DNA of 64,000 nt from Gamsiella multidivaricata (GCF_025024155.1 NW_026251744.1:62001-126000); one strand, 5' to 3'; numbered from the stretch's first letter, positions 21,801 to 33,601 are shown. A program made the numbers and translations. Notes: a model not told the origin generated them from the letters alone.

Positions 21801-22427
21801 GTCTTAAACATGTTCTATGGATTTATAATTTTTACTAGGATGTTCGCACGAATGGAGTGGAAGTCGAGAATGAACACTGGAAACAGGCTCTGCATCAAAC
21901 CATCGCCTTGTTTGTGGAAGAAGAGTTGAAGCCATATTTTGGCGACCTGATCTCCTTCATCCGGATGGTCGATATCGCTGGTGGCGTTTCCAAAGTCCAG
22001 CTTGGTATGTATACCCTCTTCACCACCTTTGTACGATCACTGTCAATGCATGAACTTTTCTCTCTTAAGCATCGCAAATCTCCCTGCTTTTCAATATTGC
22101 TGATGAATAGATCACTTTGAAAGGACCTCCTTCGCGTTCAGTAACTCCTGGCGGCAGTCGCTGCTGGCGATCAATACAAGCGTCATCCAACACTTTTCGA
22201 GTTTCAAGAACGGAACGCAGGTGCTGCATCAGGTTTTGGGCCAGCTCATCGTTTATTATACCCGGTTTCATAATCTGTTGGACGAGAAACTGCAGGAGCT
22301 AGGATCGTCGGCTGGTGGCTCTAATACTGCCGTCGCAACCACGACGAGAGGCTGGTCCCATCAGCCTGTGGGAGTCCAGACGGTCATGGTTGAAGTCAAG
22401 AAGTTCAGGTCCAACTTTTTACCATAG
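18828..22427 (+). CDS. VPS52: GARP/EARP tethering complex subunit VPS52
   Basis: VPS52 is a core subunit of the GARP tether for endosome-to-Golgi retrograde vesicles. The gene is split into many exons from MEPSGPSAAATETALALS to KKFRSNFLP. Family features: GMDLREYAHHIESELDIVGQ (near 19504), the coiled-coil segment DLHGQIKSCDEILETMENLLSIFQTDL, LEGILVTPQLIRKIYDG, the KIREFLLSKIKSFRIPNTN block characteristic of VPS52 (20175), LKYKELNQFVMERH, LFLVEYFSKR, and a C-terminal GVEVENEHWKQALHQ region. The N-terminal exon carries an uncommon His-Asp repeat (separate entry). The start was chosen at 18828 because it is the first ATG in the frame with a plausible N-terminus. Not every intron boundary was fixed; those near 22000-22120 and 20900 are the least certain. 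Confidence 0.9.
18995..19053 (+). repeat. GACCAY hexanucleotide repeat coding (His-Asp)n in VPS52
   Basis: About nine tandem GACCAC/GACCAT units encode alternating Asp-His just before the first splice donor (GTAAAG at 19054). In-frame hexamer expansion keeps the reading frame. Confidence 0.9.
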
Positions 22428-22539
22428 GCGGCGGTGGCCGGAAGAAAAATAATAAAAAAACGACTGATACAAGTTTTCGAACAGGAATTGATGTTATCTT
22501 TTTTATTTTTTGAAATGATGAGTATGATATTGTGTGGTA

Positions 22540-24947
22540 CTATTTCGTTTCATATCGACGATGCTCTACGACTATACCTGGTCTCCACGTAGCCTTGCAG
22601 TCGTCTAAATTATCTGGCTTCTTGGAGCAAGAAAAGTAAAGCCGTTCCAGGAACCGGAATCGCTCTACGAGCTCGTGATAGATGTCTGCAGTGTGGATGA
22701 TGCATGCCGCCCGAAAGGTGATTTGGAGTTCATGTAGGAAGGGGCGTTCTCGCGACCAGTCCTCAATCGTAGACACCCTGCCTGGATCATCAGTGCTCTT
22801 GAATGTTTTGTCGACGGGCGTCTTGGAAGACGACGTATCACTATCACAGCTGGCTACGGTACTTTCAACAGAAGGACATCTTCCTAGTCCATGAAAGAGC
22901 TGATAGTCTTTGATGTAGCGGTCGATCCTCAGAATTTCAAGACGAGGCAGAAGACGTAAGATCCCATTCCACACGGGCAAACTGTCGTACTCGATCACAG
23001 ACTCTCTTGCAAATCCGGCTCCGATGTGCAGACTTGTCAACGCAGATACAAAGAGCATCTTTTCTGTGATCTCCTACTCAAATGCAATACAACGTAATGC
23101 GAATGTTAGCACTTCAATAAACGTCCCTGCTTGTACGTCTCATTCGGGAAGAAGGGAAGTTTTTTGAGGCATGCGCGATAAGCATTTACCTGTTGGATGT
23201 AAAGATGGTTCACACGCGCCAAGAACGGTGCCTCGAACAGGCGCTCGAAATCTCGTCGCGATTGAGAATTGATCCAGCAGGGTGAGAGTGCGAACCTGTT
23301 CATAAACCGACCCTCGCTCACGCATTGGTTCGCCATCGGTAATAACGTCTCGATATTTTGCGAAATCTGATGTGTCTCCAAAGACAGTAACCCAGGGCGA
23401 TTCTTGACAATCTCGTAAATCAGATCTTCGTTCCCTTCATATCGATCCACCAATTTAATATGCACCAGGTCTGGAAAGGGTACTCGGTGATCTCTGTCGG
23501 AGATGGTGGTTATCGTAGTTGTTGCTGTTGCAGAGTGGGTGAGGGTAGGTGTAGGTACAATGGCTGTAACACCAGCTGCGGTTGAACTGAGAGATGTGGA
23601 TGACGAGGCGAGCGAGGAAGACATGCCCAAATGCGAAGTTGGATTCAGAGGGTCCGGTTCAAAGACCTGGAGCCAAGTGTTCCTGCATTTGTTCATCTCG
23701 AGCGAGGTCAGTTTCGGAAAGATATGATCTAGATCCAACATGACCAACACGGGGCACTCGCAGAACGAGAGTGCGAGCGACCGAAGATGAGGGTACTTCC
23801 GACTCGAGGCATCGTCGATCCGCTCAAACGACCGTGGCTCGTCATCGTCTTCATCTTCGTCATCATCTTCGTCTTCGTCGTCTTCGTCGTCCTGTTCATT
23901 CGGAGCCTGCTGATTGTTATGGGCACTCGTATTCGCACTTCCATTGCTGACGGATATAGTTGAAAACGTCGTGTTGGTAGGAACAGTGCTTAGGTCTTGA
24001 CCGGCATCGAACGTTGTGACATCCCCCTCCTTGCCTGCCCGAAACCCTATCCCAGTGAGTGAAAGGTGTTGCAATGAAGGAAGTCTGTCGAGCGCCGATT
24101 TGAACACCTTCCATCGGATACAGTTCGTATCGGGGACTCGGTGCTTGATGTCCAATGACCGCAACGAAGCATGGCCACCATGACCCGATATTTGTCCCGC
24201 AGCTCTTGAGGTTGTTGACGATGATGTTACCGTTGTTGTCGAAGCTGTTGTGGTTTGATAGTGCTTGCCTTCACCCGATGCACCACTCGTAGCACTTGTG
24301 AAACTCGCAAGAAAGACATTGAGGTCCACAGTGTTGTAGAAAGAAACATTTAACACCTGAAGCCTCGGAAGTATTGACAGTAGATCACGAAAGACCTTGA
24401 GGTCTCTGTTCCAGCGAGTGACAGACAGTGTATGGAGGTTTGGACACTTTCGCAGAATGGGCAACAACGTGTCAAAGTTATCCATTGAGTCTGCGGTGAT
24501 GGTGTGAACAATGCTCCCGTAACTCTGGGCGAATCGGAGTTGGTTTGTCAGCAGCATCCTTTTCTCTCGTGCTCCTGCTTCGTCCTTTCCTGTCTCTGGC
24601 TCTATCTCTTTCTCTGCTTCTGTGCCTACCCCTGTCCCGGAACCATTGCTGGATATCACCGGATTATTGTCGTGGTTACTATCCAAGAGCACTGGAAATG
24701 CTGTCCATGACGCCGTAGAGTTGCGGTGAAAATGCAGACGCAGATAAGGTATGAAAGTCCTGTAAAAAGTCCTCGATACCAAGCGAAGTTGACTGATGTA
24801 GATCGGCAGGAGATATTGCGCGATACTGTCTGCTAGCTCCGGGATTTGGAATACTCTGTAAACGGGCGAGGCCCGGCCGGGCCTTATTCCAGACAAATTT
24901 AACGAGCCCGCCCCCGTTCCTGAGTCATGCTCTACCGAAGGCCCCAT
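22540..24947 (-). CDS. F-box / leucine-rich-repeat-like protein
   Basis: Two exons, 23190-24947 and 22540-23073 (phase 0 junction LYIQQ/EITEK), give 763 residues. Near the N-terminus is a degenerate F-box (VFQIPELADSIAQYLLPIYISQLRLVSRTFYR), which would bind SKP1 and recruit substrates to an SCF ubiquitin ligase; SKP1 itself is encoded at 52498-52977. The rest shows scattered Leu-rich segments (LPILRKCPNLHTLSVTRWN, LLSILPRLQVLNVSFYN, LDRLPSLQHLSLTGIGF, HLRSLALSFCECPVLVMLDLDHIFPKLTSLEMNKC) that resemble irregular LRRs. A long acidic run of Asp/Glu lies around 23830-23900. An in-frame ATG at 25124 would add 59 residues; 24947 is preferred because the F-box then falls near the N-terminus. Substrate unknown. 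Confidence 0.78.
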
Positions 24948-25246
24948 CAAACGAATAAGGAACAGACCAAGGTGATGATGAGATGCTGGTGTGGAAGTGC
25001 AGGATGATCCACGAATGATGCGGTCGCTCGCAGGGAATGCTTGCCACAGCACCCATGAAGGTCCTCGTGATACCTCTGGCTCAACACGTCGCGTGATAAT
25101 GCACGCACGCGTTACCCTCTGCATGAGGCAGCCGAACGTTCGCGGGTGATATGTCTGCGTCTCGAGGGGTATGGACAAGGAACTCGAGACGTTTTCTCAC
25201 AGTTGTATTCACGATGGGCAGGATTTATTATAGTGATGTCGCTATT

Positions 25247-28200
25247 CTATAATGATGGCTGCATACCTGCAACGATGGTGCTGGCTTTACCCATCAGATC
25301 CAGTAGGGTATCCCCGCCTTCTTGATCATTATTGTAGCCCATGTTTCTGCCAAGCTCGTGCAACTTTTGAAGAGCTGGTTGAGCATATGACGGCCATCTA
25401 CCTGAACCTCCGACTGAGAACGCGCTCAGGCCACTTCCTGATCCAGAGCTTATAGAGGACGATGCTGTGGGAGGAGCGACAGTGATGTGGGTGTAACTCT
25501 GGAGGGACAAAACGATGTCCAGATCCAATTTACTGTCCCGCATTTTGTACCGTGCATTGGCAAGGAGGAGTTTGGCATGCGCCTTCAAGTACGCGGGTAT
25601 CGTGGGATCTGTTGAAGAGGCGCACGAAGATGACACCTGGTGCTCAATCAACATCAATTTCTTGGAGGAATCGGTAACAACCATATAAATCCTGTTCGAG
25701 CTGACGATGATCTCGCCGACGGCTATAATTGACAGGCGAAGTGATAATGAGAAAAGGGATGCGACAACAGCCGAGTAGGCGTCATCATGTCTATGGGAAA
25801 TGGCGCGAGTAAAACTTACCAAGGATGATCACTGCAAGATCAAGTTCAGCTCCGTGATACAGCTGTCCAACCTCAGCACAGGAGATGACTTCACGAGGAC
25901 GATAGTCCGTGAGAGTCATGGCCTCAGGGTCAGTGGGCATCTCGCGAACTGTCGTCGCACGAGTCCCAGTTAGTTGAAGCATACCTTCGAAGCCGAGTTC
26001 ACGGCTCATCTTCTTTGCCATGAGCGAGGTTATCTGCAATGCCGATCAAGATAGTTAAGGTCAACATGCTTCCATGCTTCGCAAATCCTTGCAGACGACA
26101 CAGCTTGAACGGCAGATCGCGATCTCACTTACCCTGACTCGACGCCCTTCTTGATAAGGCGTATGGTCCGCCTGCCAAAAAGTCACCAATGCTTCTTGAT
26201 GCCGTCCTCCATCGCCATGGCCATTGTATCTTGTGCCAGATCCATAGTTTCCTACACGGATAGTGAAGAAGGGAGTAATGTTTCTGGCTGCAATCTCAGC
26301 CTGTAGCTCTACAGCTCTAGCTTGGACCTCTTCCCGCATTCGTCCGGAATCTCTTTCAGTTCCAAACTCCCTCTCGACTTCCTGAACCATATCTTGGTAC
26401 CGCTTCTGCACCTTCTCTCTATGAGCCTCACTAGCGCACTCTTCTTCCTTCGCGGTTCGCTTGAGCTTGGTCGTACCATCCTCCAACGTCTCCATATACA
26501 TAACAGGATACTTTCGCAATACGATGACATCTAGTCCTGGCACAAGTCCACCCTCTGGGGTGATATTTCGGAGCCGCGTCGTCCAAATCAGGGGTGCCCG
26601 CTGGAACCCAAGTTTGGCGTCCCATCGGGCTAAACGAGTGCTGTTTGCTTGTAAGATCATAGAGACCGAGGATGTAGATGACCCTGCGCCGGCCAGTTCG
26701 AGAATCGCGACCCCGTTTTCCGCACCAGTAAGCTTGGCCCGACAGACATGTATCTTGCTTCCGACCTTGAGTTTTCCTCTCTTTACCGCCCTTGTCAAAC
26801 AAGCGTCCAAGGCCGCGGGAAGGACGTACCAACCATCCGTGACAGTAACACTCAATACATTTTGCTTGGACTGCTCAGAGTACTCGTCGACAATACTGGC
26901 GATGCAAAGGACCATGTGCTTCGCCGCAGCTTCATCTCCTTCGACAATCTTCCGCAAGGCCGGCCGCTCAGCTCGATTGATCTCGCGCTCATAGCGATAA
27001 ATGAGCTGATCCATGACCACTGCTGGAGAAAAACATAAGGCTGTCTCCGTCGCAAAGTGCTGCGGCCAAGATCGAGTGTAACAGGCCACTTTCCATACAA
27101 TGAGCCGATAGTGGTTCGCTACCCAGACCTTAGACAGAAGATCTGGCGAGGCACCTCGATCAACCAAACTTTGGTACGAGTCCTCCACGCCCCAGTCTCC
27201 GAAACGATACGATTGGGCGCTATCGATAGTCATATTAACCACAGCTTCGGAACTATTGTTTGAAATAATAGAATAATAGATTGAAATCAGCTAATCGCCG
27301 CGGTTTGTCACTGGATAAAACCAACAAGAAATGAATAGCATTTCAACCTACATTCCCAAATCAAGCAGCTCTTCAGCGCTTTGGTGGCACGGTGGGCCAA
27401 GGGCATCGCGAAAGGTTCTTCTTTGTGCTCGCTCTAGTTATGGAGATATATAAAAATTACGCATTTCATTATATGCCGCCATGCCATAATGCAACCTGTA
27501 CATTGCCATGAGAATTTTTAAAACGTACCCTGAAGATCAAACAATGGGGTAAATGTGGAACCAGGTAATACCTTGGATGGCTGTACAGGATCCAAATTAG
27601 ACGGAATCGCAGGGGCTGCGCGGGCATTTGGATGCAGAGTGGTCCTCTTGCTGATCGGTTTCCTGAAAGTATTGGCCTTCCTTACCAACGATACGTTCTC
27701 TCCGCTGGTGTTAATAGTGCTGTTCACTGTAGTGCCTATTGCTTGAGATCTTGTAGTGTCGTCCATCGTCGACTTCAATGGCGATTTGAACGACAATGGC
27801 GGTTTGAAGGGCGCCTTGGGTTTCGAGAGCGGTTTCATAAGACCCGATAACGAGAAAGTACCCGACGAAGCACGCAAGGATTTGAGTTTCAAATTGTTCA
27901 TGTTACTTGAGATGGCGGGCTGTTGTTTTAAATCACCTCCAGTTCCAGGGTGTAAAGGTCGAGTCGCAGACGTACCGCCAAGCGACGGCCTGTTATTACC
28001 CATACCCGGCTTTAAAGGACTCATGTGAACCGCAGAAATCACTTGATTTGGCTCAGTCATCTCCAGGACACTGAGCGCACGTTCTTGAGCAGCCCTGGAT
28101 ATCGGCGCGAGGGTTTTGCCTGCTCCTGATGAAAATCCAACAAATCCTCCTGCTGCTGATGATTGCGGCGGCTGGATGGGTTCTGATGTTTTCTGAAGTA

Positions 28201-31200
28201 CCGAATCGGTCATGTCGTCCTTAGCGAATTGCTTCGCCCACTTCTCAAGCACTTCTTTAGATGGCGGTGCAAGGTTTTTTCCACTGGCAGACGTGAACCC
28301 TCCTGGTTGTTGAGGGGCTAGTGGTCGTGCAAACGTAGTGCTAGCGACTTCTAAATGACCCCGCGATGACGGCTCAGATGATCCGGCATTTTTGTCTTCG
28401 TCCTGGAACAAACGCGTTGCTCTCTCTCGGGCAGCGCTTGAGATTGGTGGGAGTGGCTTCTTCCCTGCAGTTTGAAATCCGCCATAATGTTGGGACACTA
28501 GCTCTGAAGATCCAGTATCCATATCCTCGTCCTGAAATAAACGCATTGCCCTCCCCTGGGTGGTATTCGAGATCGGAGGTAACATTTCCTTACTAGCTGT
28601 CTGAAATCCGCCGAGATCTTGAGGCAGTAACACCACCGGTCCACCATCAATATTCTCGTCCTGAAATAAACGCGCCGCTCTCTCCCGAGCGGCATTTGAA
28701 ATTGGCAGGAGTGTCTTCTTCCCGGCCGTTTGAAATCCGCCAAGCGTCTTAGTAGGAGGGGCGACGATAGTTGCTTCCGCGATGGGTACACGAAAAGATG
28801 TATTGAGCAGTCTCCTGGATCCTGAGCCATCTTCGCTATCAAACAAATTGGCAACTTTAGCCAGAGTTTCTTTAGATAGAGGAGCCAACTCCTTACCACT
28901 TGCAGACGAAAAGCCGGCACCGACAAACGGGGGTGGCACTTGATGACTATTCTGAATGGTGACATCGTTTGGGCCATAATCATTGCCGATATCTCCGAGC
29001 ATAGAGGCGCTCGTGGAAAGCCAGGCTATGTTTTCAGCGCAATAGTCCGGCTCATCCTGCTTGAGAGCGGTCTGGCTTCTCGATGGCTTCTGCGTGGCCT
29101 CAGGCACAACGTTGAATCCATCATCTAGCTGGCTGTATCGGATATCCCCAAAATCGTCATCATAATCCACAGTCGTTGGCGTTTGCTGCTCGCTAGAACC
29201 GTGGTCTTCACCATCCTCCTCTTTGTTGGCCATGCCAACGCCGTGCTCTCCTTGGGTTGATGAAGATAGCACCCAGGGGTCAAGATGTAAACTCTCCATG
29301 TTCAGATCCTGTGAGACAGATACTTCTGCGGTGCTCGGCATATTTGTCGTTTGGTAGGCTGATGACTCGTGAAAATTGCCACGTGTTGGCCCGGTCCCTG
29401 CATTGTCTTCGTGAAAATCATCCGCTATTGCCTCTGGTTGCGACTCAGGATCTATCTGTGATCCAGAAAACGACGCGACCTGTGTAATCTGCTGCAACTC
29501 GTCGTTTGATCTGCCCAACAGCTCATTGTGGATCGCAGTGCTTGAGATGACATCAAAAATGTCGCTTTGGCTGTCGGGAAGGATCTGACTGTGCAGTTCA
29601 TGCATTTCAAGTGTAGGCGACTCCTGCTTAAGGTCCTGTACAAGTAGACTAGGGAGAGTGAATCCAAGATCAGTGCTGCCGAACATCGAGGAGACACCCC
29701 GACCTACTTCTATTGAATATTGAGTTGCCTCTAGATCCGCCTGCGAGTTGATCCTAGACAATATTGGCGACGCCATCTCGACGTCGGCAGTTGTGATTGT
29801 GTCCGCAATAGCGCCGCCTGCAAGGTTTCGGTCTCCAGTGGTTTCAAACTCCTGTCGGTAGTTATCGTTCTCGCCAACTAAAGAAGATGATGCAGAGTGA
29901 AAGGTGTCTTCCTGTGAAGATGTGGTCCGACGTCTTACGCCAGACATAAAACTGCTGCGCGGAATTCCCCGAAGTCTCTCCAGCACCTCCTCGCTGATAT
30001 GGGGTTGTATCTCTTGCTTCTTTTCTAGCATGCCTTTCCGGGGCGGCGTCTCCAGGGAAGTAGACCATCCGAGAAAATCTATCGCCTGTGGCACATCGTC
30101 CAGAGAGGCCACTGGCGATACTCCGCGAAGCCGCTGGATCACATTGCTGGCGACCTTTCCTTCAGCGCCACCGTATTTCCTGGCAGGTGTCTCGAGAGAT
30201 TGCGACCATTCCAGTCCTCGGGAGGGGCTTCCCGGTAGCGAATTATATGGTTCAGTATCCTCCGAGTCGTCTCTAGGTGAGTCGTAATGAGATATCTTCG
30301 GTGCGAATCTCGCTGGGGTTCGAGTAGAAGGCGAATCCTGCTCAGGATAGCTGTTCCGCCGGAAAGGAAGCAACTGTGTTGGTAACCTGGGACTCGATGG
30401 GCTCTTTGTGCTGAGCGATGATACTGATAATCTTCTTTCGTCTGGCATAGTCGATGTTGTTAGTCCATGTCCATTCAACAGCTCACCCATCCCCGCCACC
30501 GAATTGAGTTCTTGGCGACTCTTTCCTTTTGAAGGTGTTTTAAGAATCGATTCCGGGTCTCCCTCCGATGCCACTTCAGGTGAAACCGGTCGTGAGAAAC
30601 GTCCGTTTGTAGAAAACTGTGGACCATCTGTCCTGATCAGCTTTTCTATGGGAGAGCTGGGTATGAGAATACGCTTCCCTATAGAATTGCTGTTTTTGAA
30701 AGCTGAATCGCCATAGAGAGTTTGTCTTGTGGAGTCCGAGGCGTTTCTGTAGTAGTGAGATACAGTTGGAGACTCGTCGACTCGAGTCAGAGAGCGACTA
30801 AAAGCTGTATCAAGGTCCAGAGATCTGCGTCGGTACCGCGGGATAGGTGGTGACGTCCCATCCTCCTTCCGTGATCCTTTCGAATGTTGCTGGCTTTTAT
30901 GAAGGAGTCCAGTCGCGACATATGAATGCTGTGGCCGATATATTATATCCCCGAATCCTTTGCCGCTAACCAGTATTGCTGTTTCTTCCTGCTCCTCGAC
31001 CTCGAATGGGTTCTTTTCTATTGAACCGACTCCCATCATGTTTTGCTGTAAGGTCGGCTGCTCTCCTGTGATCTGTCTGGTTGTATTGATCCATTTGCCA
31101 TCCTTTGTTGGTAGGGTATTGCTGCATCGTCGCTTTTTGAAAGGCGATCCAGATGATTGTGTCTAACAGATAGAGGCAATGTGATTAGGAACAATTTCAT

Positions 31201-31821
31201 TGAGTGCGCAATTCTTCCACATGTCGTACCATTTTACATCTATACCTCGGACAACGATGCATCTCTATGCCCGTCCGGATCCTCCATTAAGCTGAACATT
31301 CGACTACCACTTGGGGTCTATTGCATGCAGACTAACATGTTAGAGCATAAAGGAACCTACTGGCAGCGTCCAATATGGCCTACATATAATAATAACGCAC
31401 TTACAACAGGAGTTTTAGAAGTAAGACTCGAATGATCGACAATATCAGATGCACTTGGTCGTTGTTGCTGATTCGAAGAACGAACGACTCTGGGCTGGGG
31501 CCGGAAAGTTGGTGGAACAAGACTCCAGAGACTCAGCTCGTACGACTCGTCAAAAGTCCTCTTGTATGGGCTTTCCTGTCCTTGCCTTGACTCCAAGTCG
31601 TATGTTTGCCCTTCATGTCTGTCCAAGGGCGAATGGTCAGGCTCATGAGTACTTTGATTTTGGTGGCGGAAGCGGGCAAATGATGGAGAAAGAGGTGAAT
31701 GTTGGGTGACAATGAAGGCGGGGTGTCCGACCTTGTGCGTTGGACAGGGCATGACTTTGAGTGACCTGCGCGAAGGCGCCGCTTCCTGTGTTGCCATGGA
31801 CCCTTTTGCTGCCTGAGTCAT
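25247..31821 (-). CDS. BRCA2: BRCA2 homologue, recombination mediator
   Basis: Six exons (31405-31821, 27529-31162, 27352-27433, 26133-27252, 25820-26033, 25247-25722) give 1,980 residues. BRCA2 loads RAD51 onto RPA-coated single-stranded DNA. Exon 2 carries six BRC-like RAD51-binding repeats (28055-28935), e.g. GAGFSSASGKELAPLSKETL and GGFTSASGKNLAPPSKEVLEK. The DNA-binding domain follows: helical domain (SAQSYRFGDWGVEDSYQSL, LLSKVWVANHYRLIVWKVA), OB1 (LSVTVTDGWYVLPAALDACL, LKVGSKIHVCRAKLTG), OB2 with a charged helical insertion of roughly 60 residues that would correspond to a short tower (KRTAKEEECASE to LQAEIAARN), and OB3 (YHGAELDLAVIILG, KLLLANARYKMRDSKLDLD). The DSS1-binding surface should lie in the helical/OB1 part. 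The open frames at 25247-27242 and 27518-31039 belong to one gene, joined by the 82-base exon. It shares a promoter with the pseudouridine synthase. Confidence 0.95.
28055..28935 (-). repeat. BRC repeat array of BRCA2 (six copies)
   Basis: Six copies of the F-x-T/S-A-x-K-x-L-x-P-x-S motif are seen, each followed by an amphipathic helix. The three central copies (GGFQTA... ending RLFQDE) are nearly identical and spaced about 40 residues apart, implying recent internal duplication; the outer copies (FSSASGK, FTSASGK, FSSGAGK) are closer to the canonical FxTASGK. Confidence 0.9.
29955..30230 (-). repeat. Two WSxSLETPxRK...RLRG modules in BRCA2
   Basis: Upstream of the BRC array two modules of 45-50 residues share WSQSLETPARK / WSTSLETPPRK followed by an amphipathic stretch ending VIQRLRGV / VLERLRGI. 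They are separated by DDVPQAIDFLG. No function is recognised. Confidence 0.75.
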
Positions 31822-31983
31822 GACCTTGGCTCAAGTGATTGTGGAATGGCGGGAAAGAAAGAGACGGCTGGGTTGACTAGGAATGCGTTTCGGTGAGAAT
31901 GTATATAAAAATAGTGGCGTGACTGGATCAGAGCGTGTCCACCCAACGAGATACACTTGACAGCTCCTGGTTCCGTTCATGGA
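31822..31983. promoter_or_regulatory. Bidirectional BRCA2 / pseudouridine synthase promoter with E2F-like and TATA sites
   Basis: Only 162 bases separate the two start codons. An exact E2F/MBF-type site, GGCGGGAAA (TTTCCCGCC on the BRCA2 strand), lies at 31848-31856. A TATATAAAA lies at 31902-31910, about 75 bases before the rightward ATG. The E2F-type site fits the G1/S expression known for BRCA2 and other recombination genes. Confidence 0.6.
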
Positions 31984-33539
31984 ATGTATTGTCCTTCATT
32001 CCTCGGCATTACTCCGCGACGAGCCTACACCCACTTTGCCGCTATGTCTCCCAAGGTCTTGAAGCCTCGTAGAGGGAAAGCGCCACCAGTTGAATTCTCT
32101 CAGCCAGAGTACTATTTCGAGGACGGTCTCCGCAAGGTCAGGCCGTATACGCAGACATATCTAGCCCATGCGAAGCAGCGCTGGGTTAGTCGCACAGTGC
32201 CTGAAGTCTTTGCCTCAGAGATGCCTCGCAGGTGTACAGAAAATATGATTGTACGCGTCCTGAGGGTGATATTTCTTCGCATTTCAACTATGGGAAGCGC
32301 CGATCTGGTCTGTATTAATTGCCTTCCTTGCCTGCATAGATCGAAGCCATGAAGCGAGGCGACATTCTCGTTAATGATGCTGTTGTATCACCAGATTATA
32401 TTCTGAAGGGCGGCGAGAGTCTCTGCTCCCTAAATTGCCATCGTCATGGTAAATAACAGCGCCATTACTTATCACTGCCGTCTCAAATGGTCGTATGCTG
32501 ACCTGAGGATCTAACCTGTCTAAATTATTAGAACCTCCCATACCTGACACGCCTATTCATGTGTTGGAGCAGACGAAAGACTATGTCGTCTTTGACAAAC
32601 CTCACGGGATCACCGTTCACCCTAACGAACTCAATTTCCACAACACCGCATTGGAAATCCTGCGGCGAGACCACGACATTCCCACCTATATGCATGGTAG
32701 GAATTATGGAGAGCTTTAAAATACCGACAATGAATGCGAGACACACTCAACCGACGTCTTTATGTGTTTATGCTTTGAAGCCATAAACCGTTTAGACGCC
32801 GTAACTTCAGGAGTGGTCATCTTCGCAAACGTCGCGGATCCAACTGTCCGAGAACGGTTTCAGCCGCCAAATGTAGACTCTGCAGCGGGATCAGATTCAC
32901 TTGTACAGAAAGAGTACGTTTGTAGAGTCGTCGGCGAATTCCCAATAGACCCTATCGTTGTCAGAGAACCTATCCTTCAGAGTGCAGGGAAAGTCAGGGT
33001 AGATTCCACTGGAAAGCCGTCAGAGACACGGTTCGTTAGGAAGTGGTATGATCCTGCATCGAATACCAGCCTGGTCTCTTGTAAGTTATGCGGAGCAAAA
33101 TATTTAATCGAGCTAGTGTTTGCTTGGTGTTGAGTTTAACCAGAATTATATGATTGGCGCCTATGGTATAGGCTACCTCACAACAGGGAGACAACACCAG
33201 ATCCGGCTGCATGTGGCACATCTACAACACCCAATTGTAAACGACAGACTATACAACCCGGACTACATGAAAGACTGGGCACCCATGAACTCATCGCTGA
33301 CAGTCAACGGCGAAACACGGTTCTATCCTGCAGACATCCCGCCAGAGAAGCAGCCTTATATGCCATACTATTTGAACCCTGAGACGCCATGTCACAAGTG
33401 TAAAGAGGAACTGGAAGGCAGTAATACACCCAACCCAAGCAATATGAAGATATGGCTGAGAGCTATCAGGTATCAAGGACCCGACTGGAAGTTTGAGGTA
33501 GACACGCCAGACTGGGCAGATCCAAGAATCATTGAATAA
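31984..33539 (+). CDS. PUS9: tRNA pseudouridine synthase, RluA family (PUS9/RIB2-like)
   Basis: Five exons (31984-32250, 32340-32448, 32532-32696, 32781-33080, 33172-33539) give 402 residues. The family isomerises U32 of tRNA anticodon loops. N-terminal landmarks are RPYTQTYLAHAKQRWVSRTVPEVFASE and IIEAMKRGDILVNDAVVSPDYIL (S4-like part), then VLEQTKDYVVFDKPHGITVHP, the catalytic loop NRLDAVTSGVVIF with its Asp, the CYLTTGRQHQIRLHVAHLQHP motif, and a C-terminal CHKC. The catalytic loop starts with Asn in place of the usual His of HRLD. Two in-frame starts exist: 31984 gives MYCPSFLGITPRRAYTHF, which looks like a mitochondrial presequence, and 32044 gives MSPKVLKPRRG. Dual targeting is therefore possible. 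Splice joining to CYLTTG (acceptor at 33171) was chosen on homology. Confidence 0.9.
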
Positions 33540-33601
33540 AACGCAACTAGATTTATTCTTTGCAACCTCAAATTATTCGTAGCTTCAGCGTAGGAGGCTA
33601 G

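Noticed and set aside
25124..25178. Longer N-terminus for the F-box protein
   Set aside because: The 25178 start is not an ATG; 25124 remains possible but places the F-box further from the N-terminus.
27242..31039. Treating the two long minus-strand open frames here as separate genes
   Set aside because: An 82-base exon and matching phases link the BRC repeats to the helical and OB domains as a single BRCA2.
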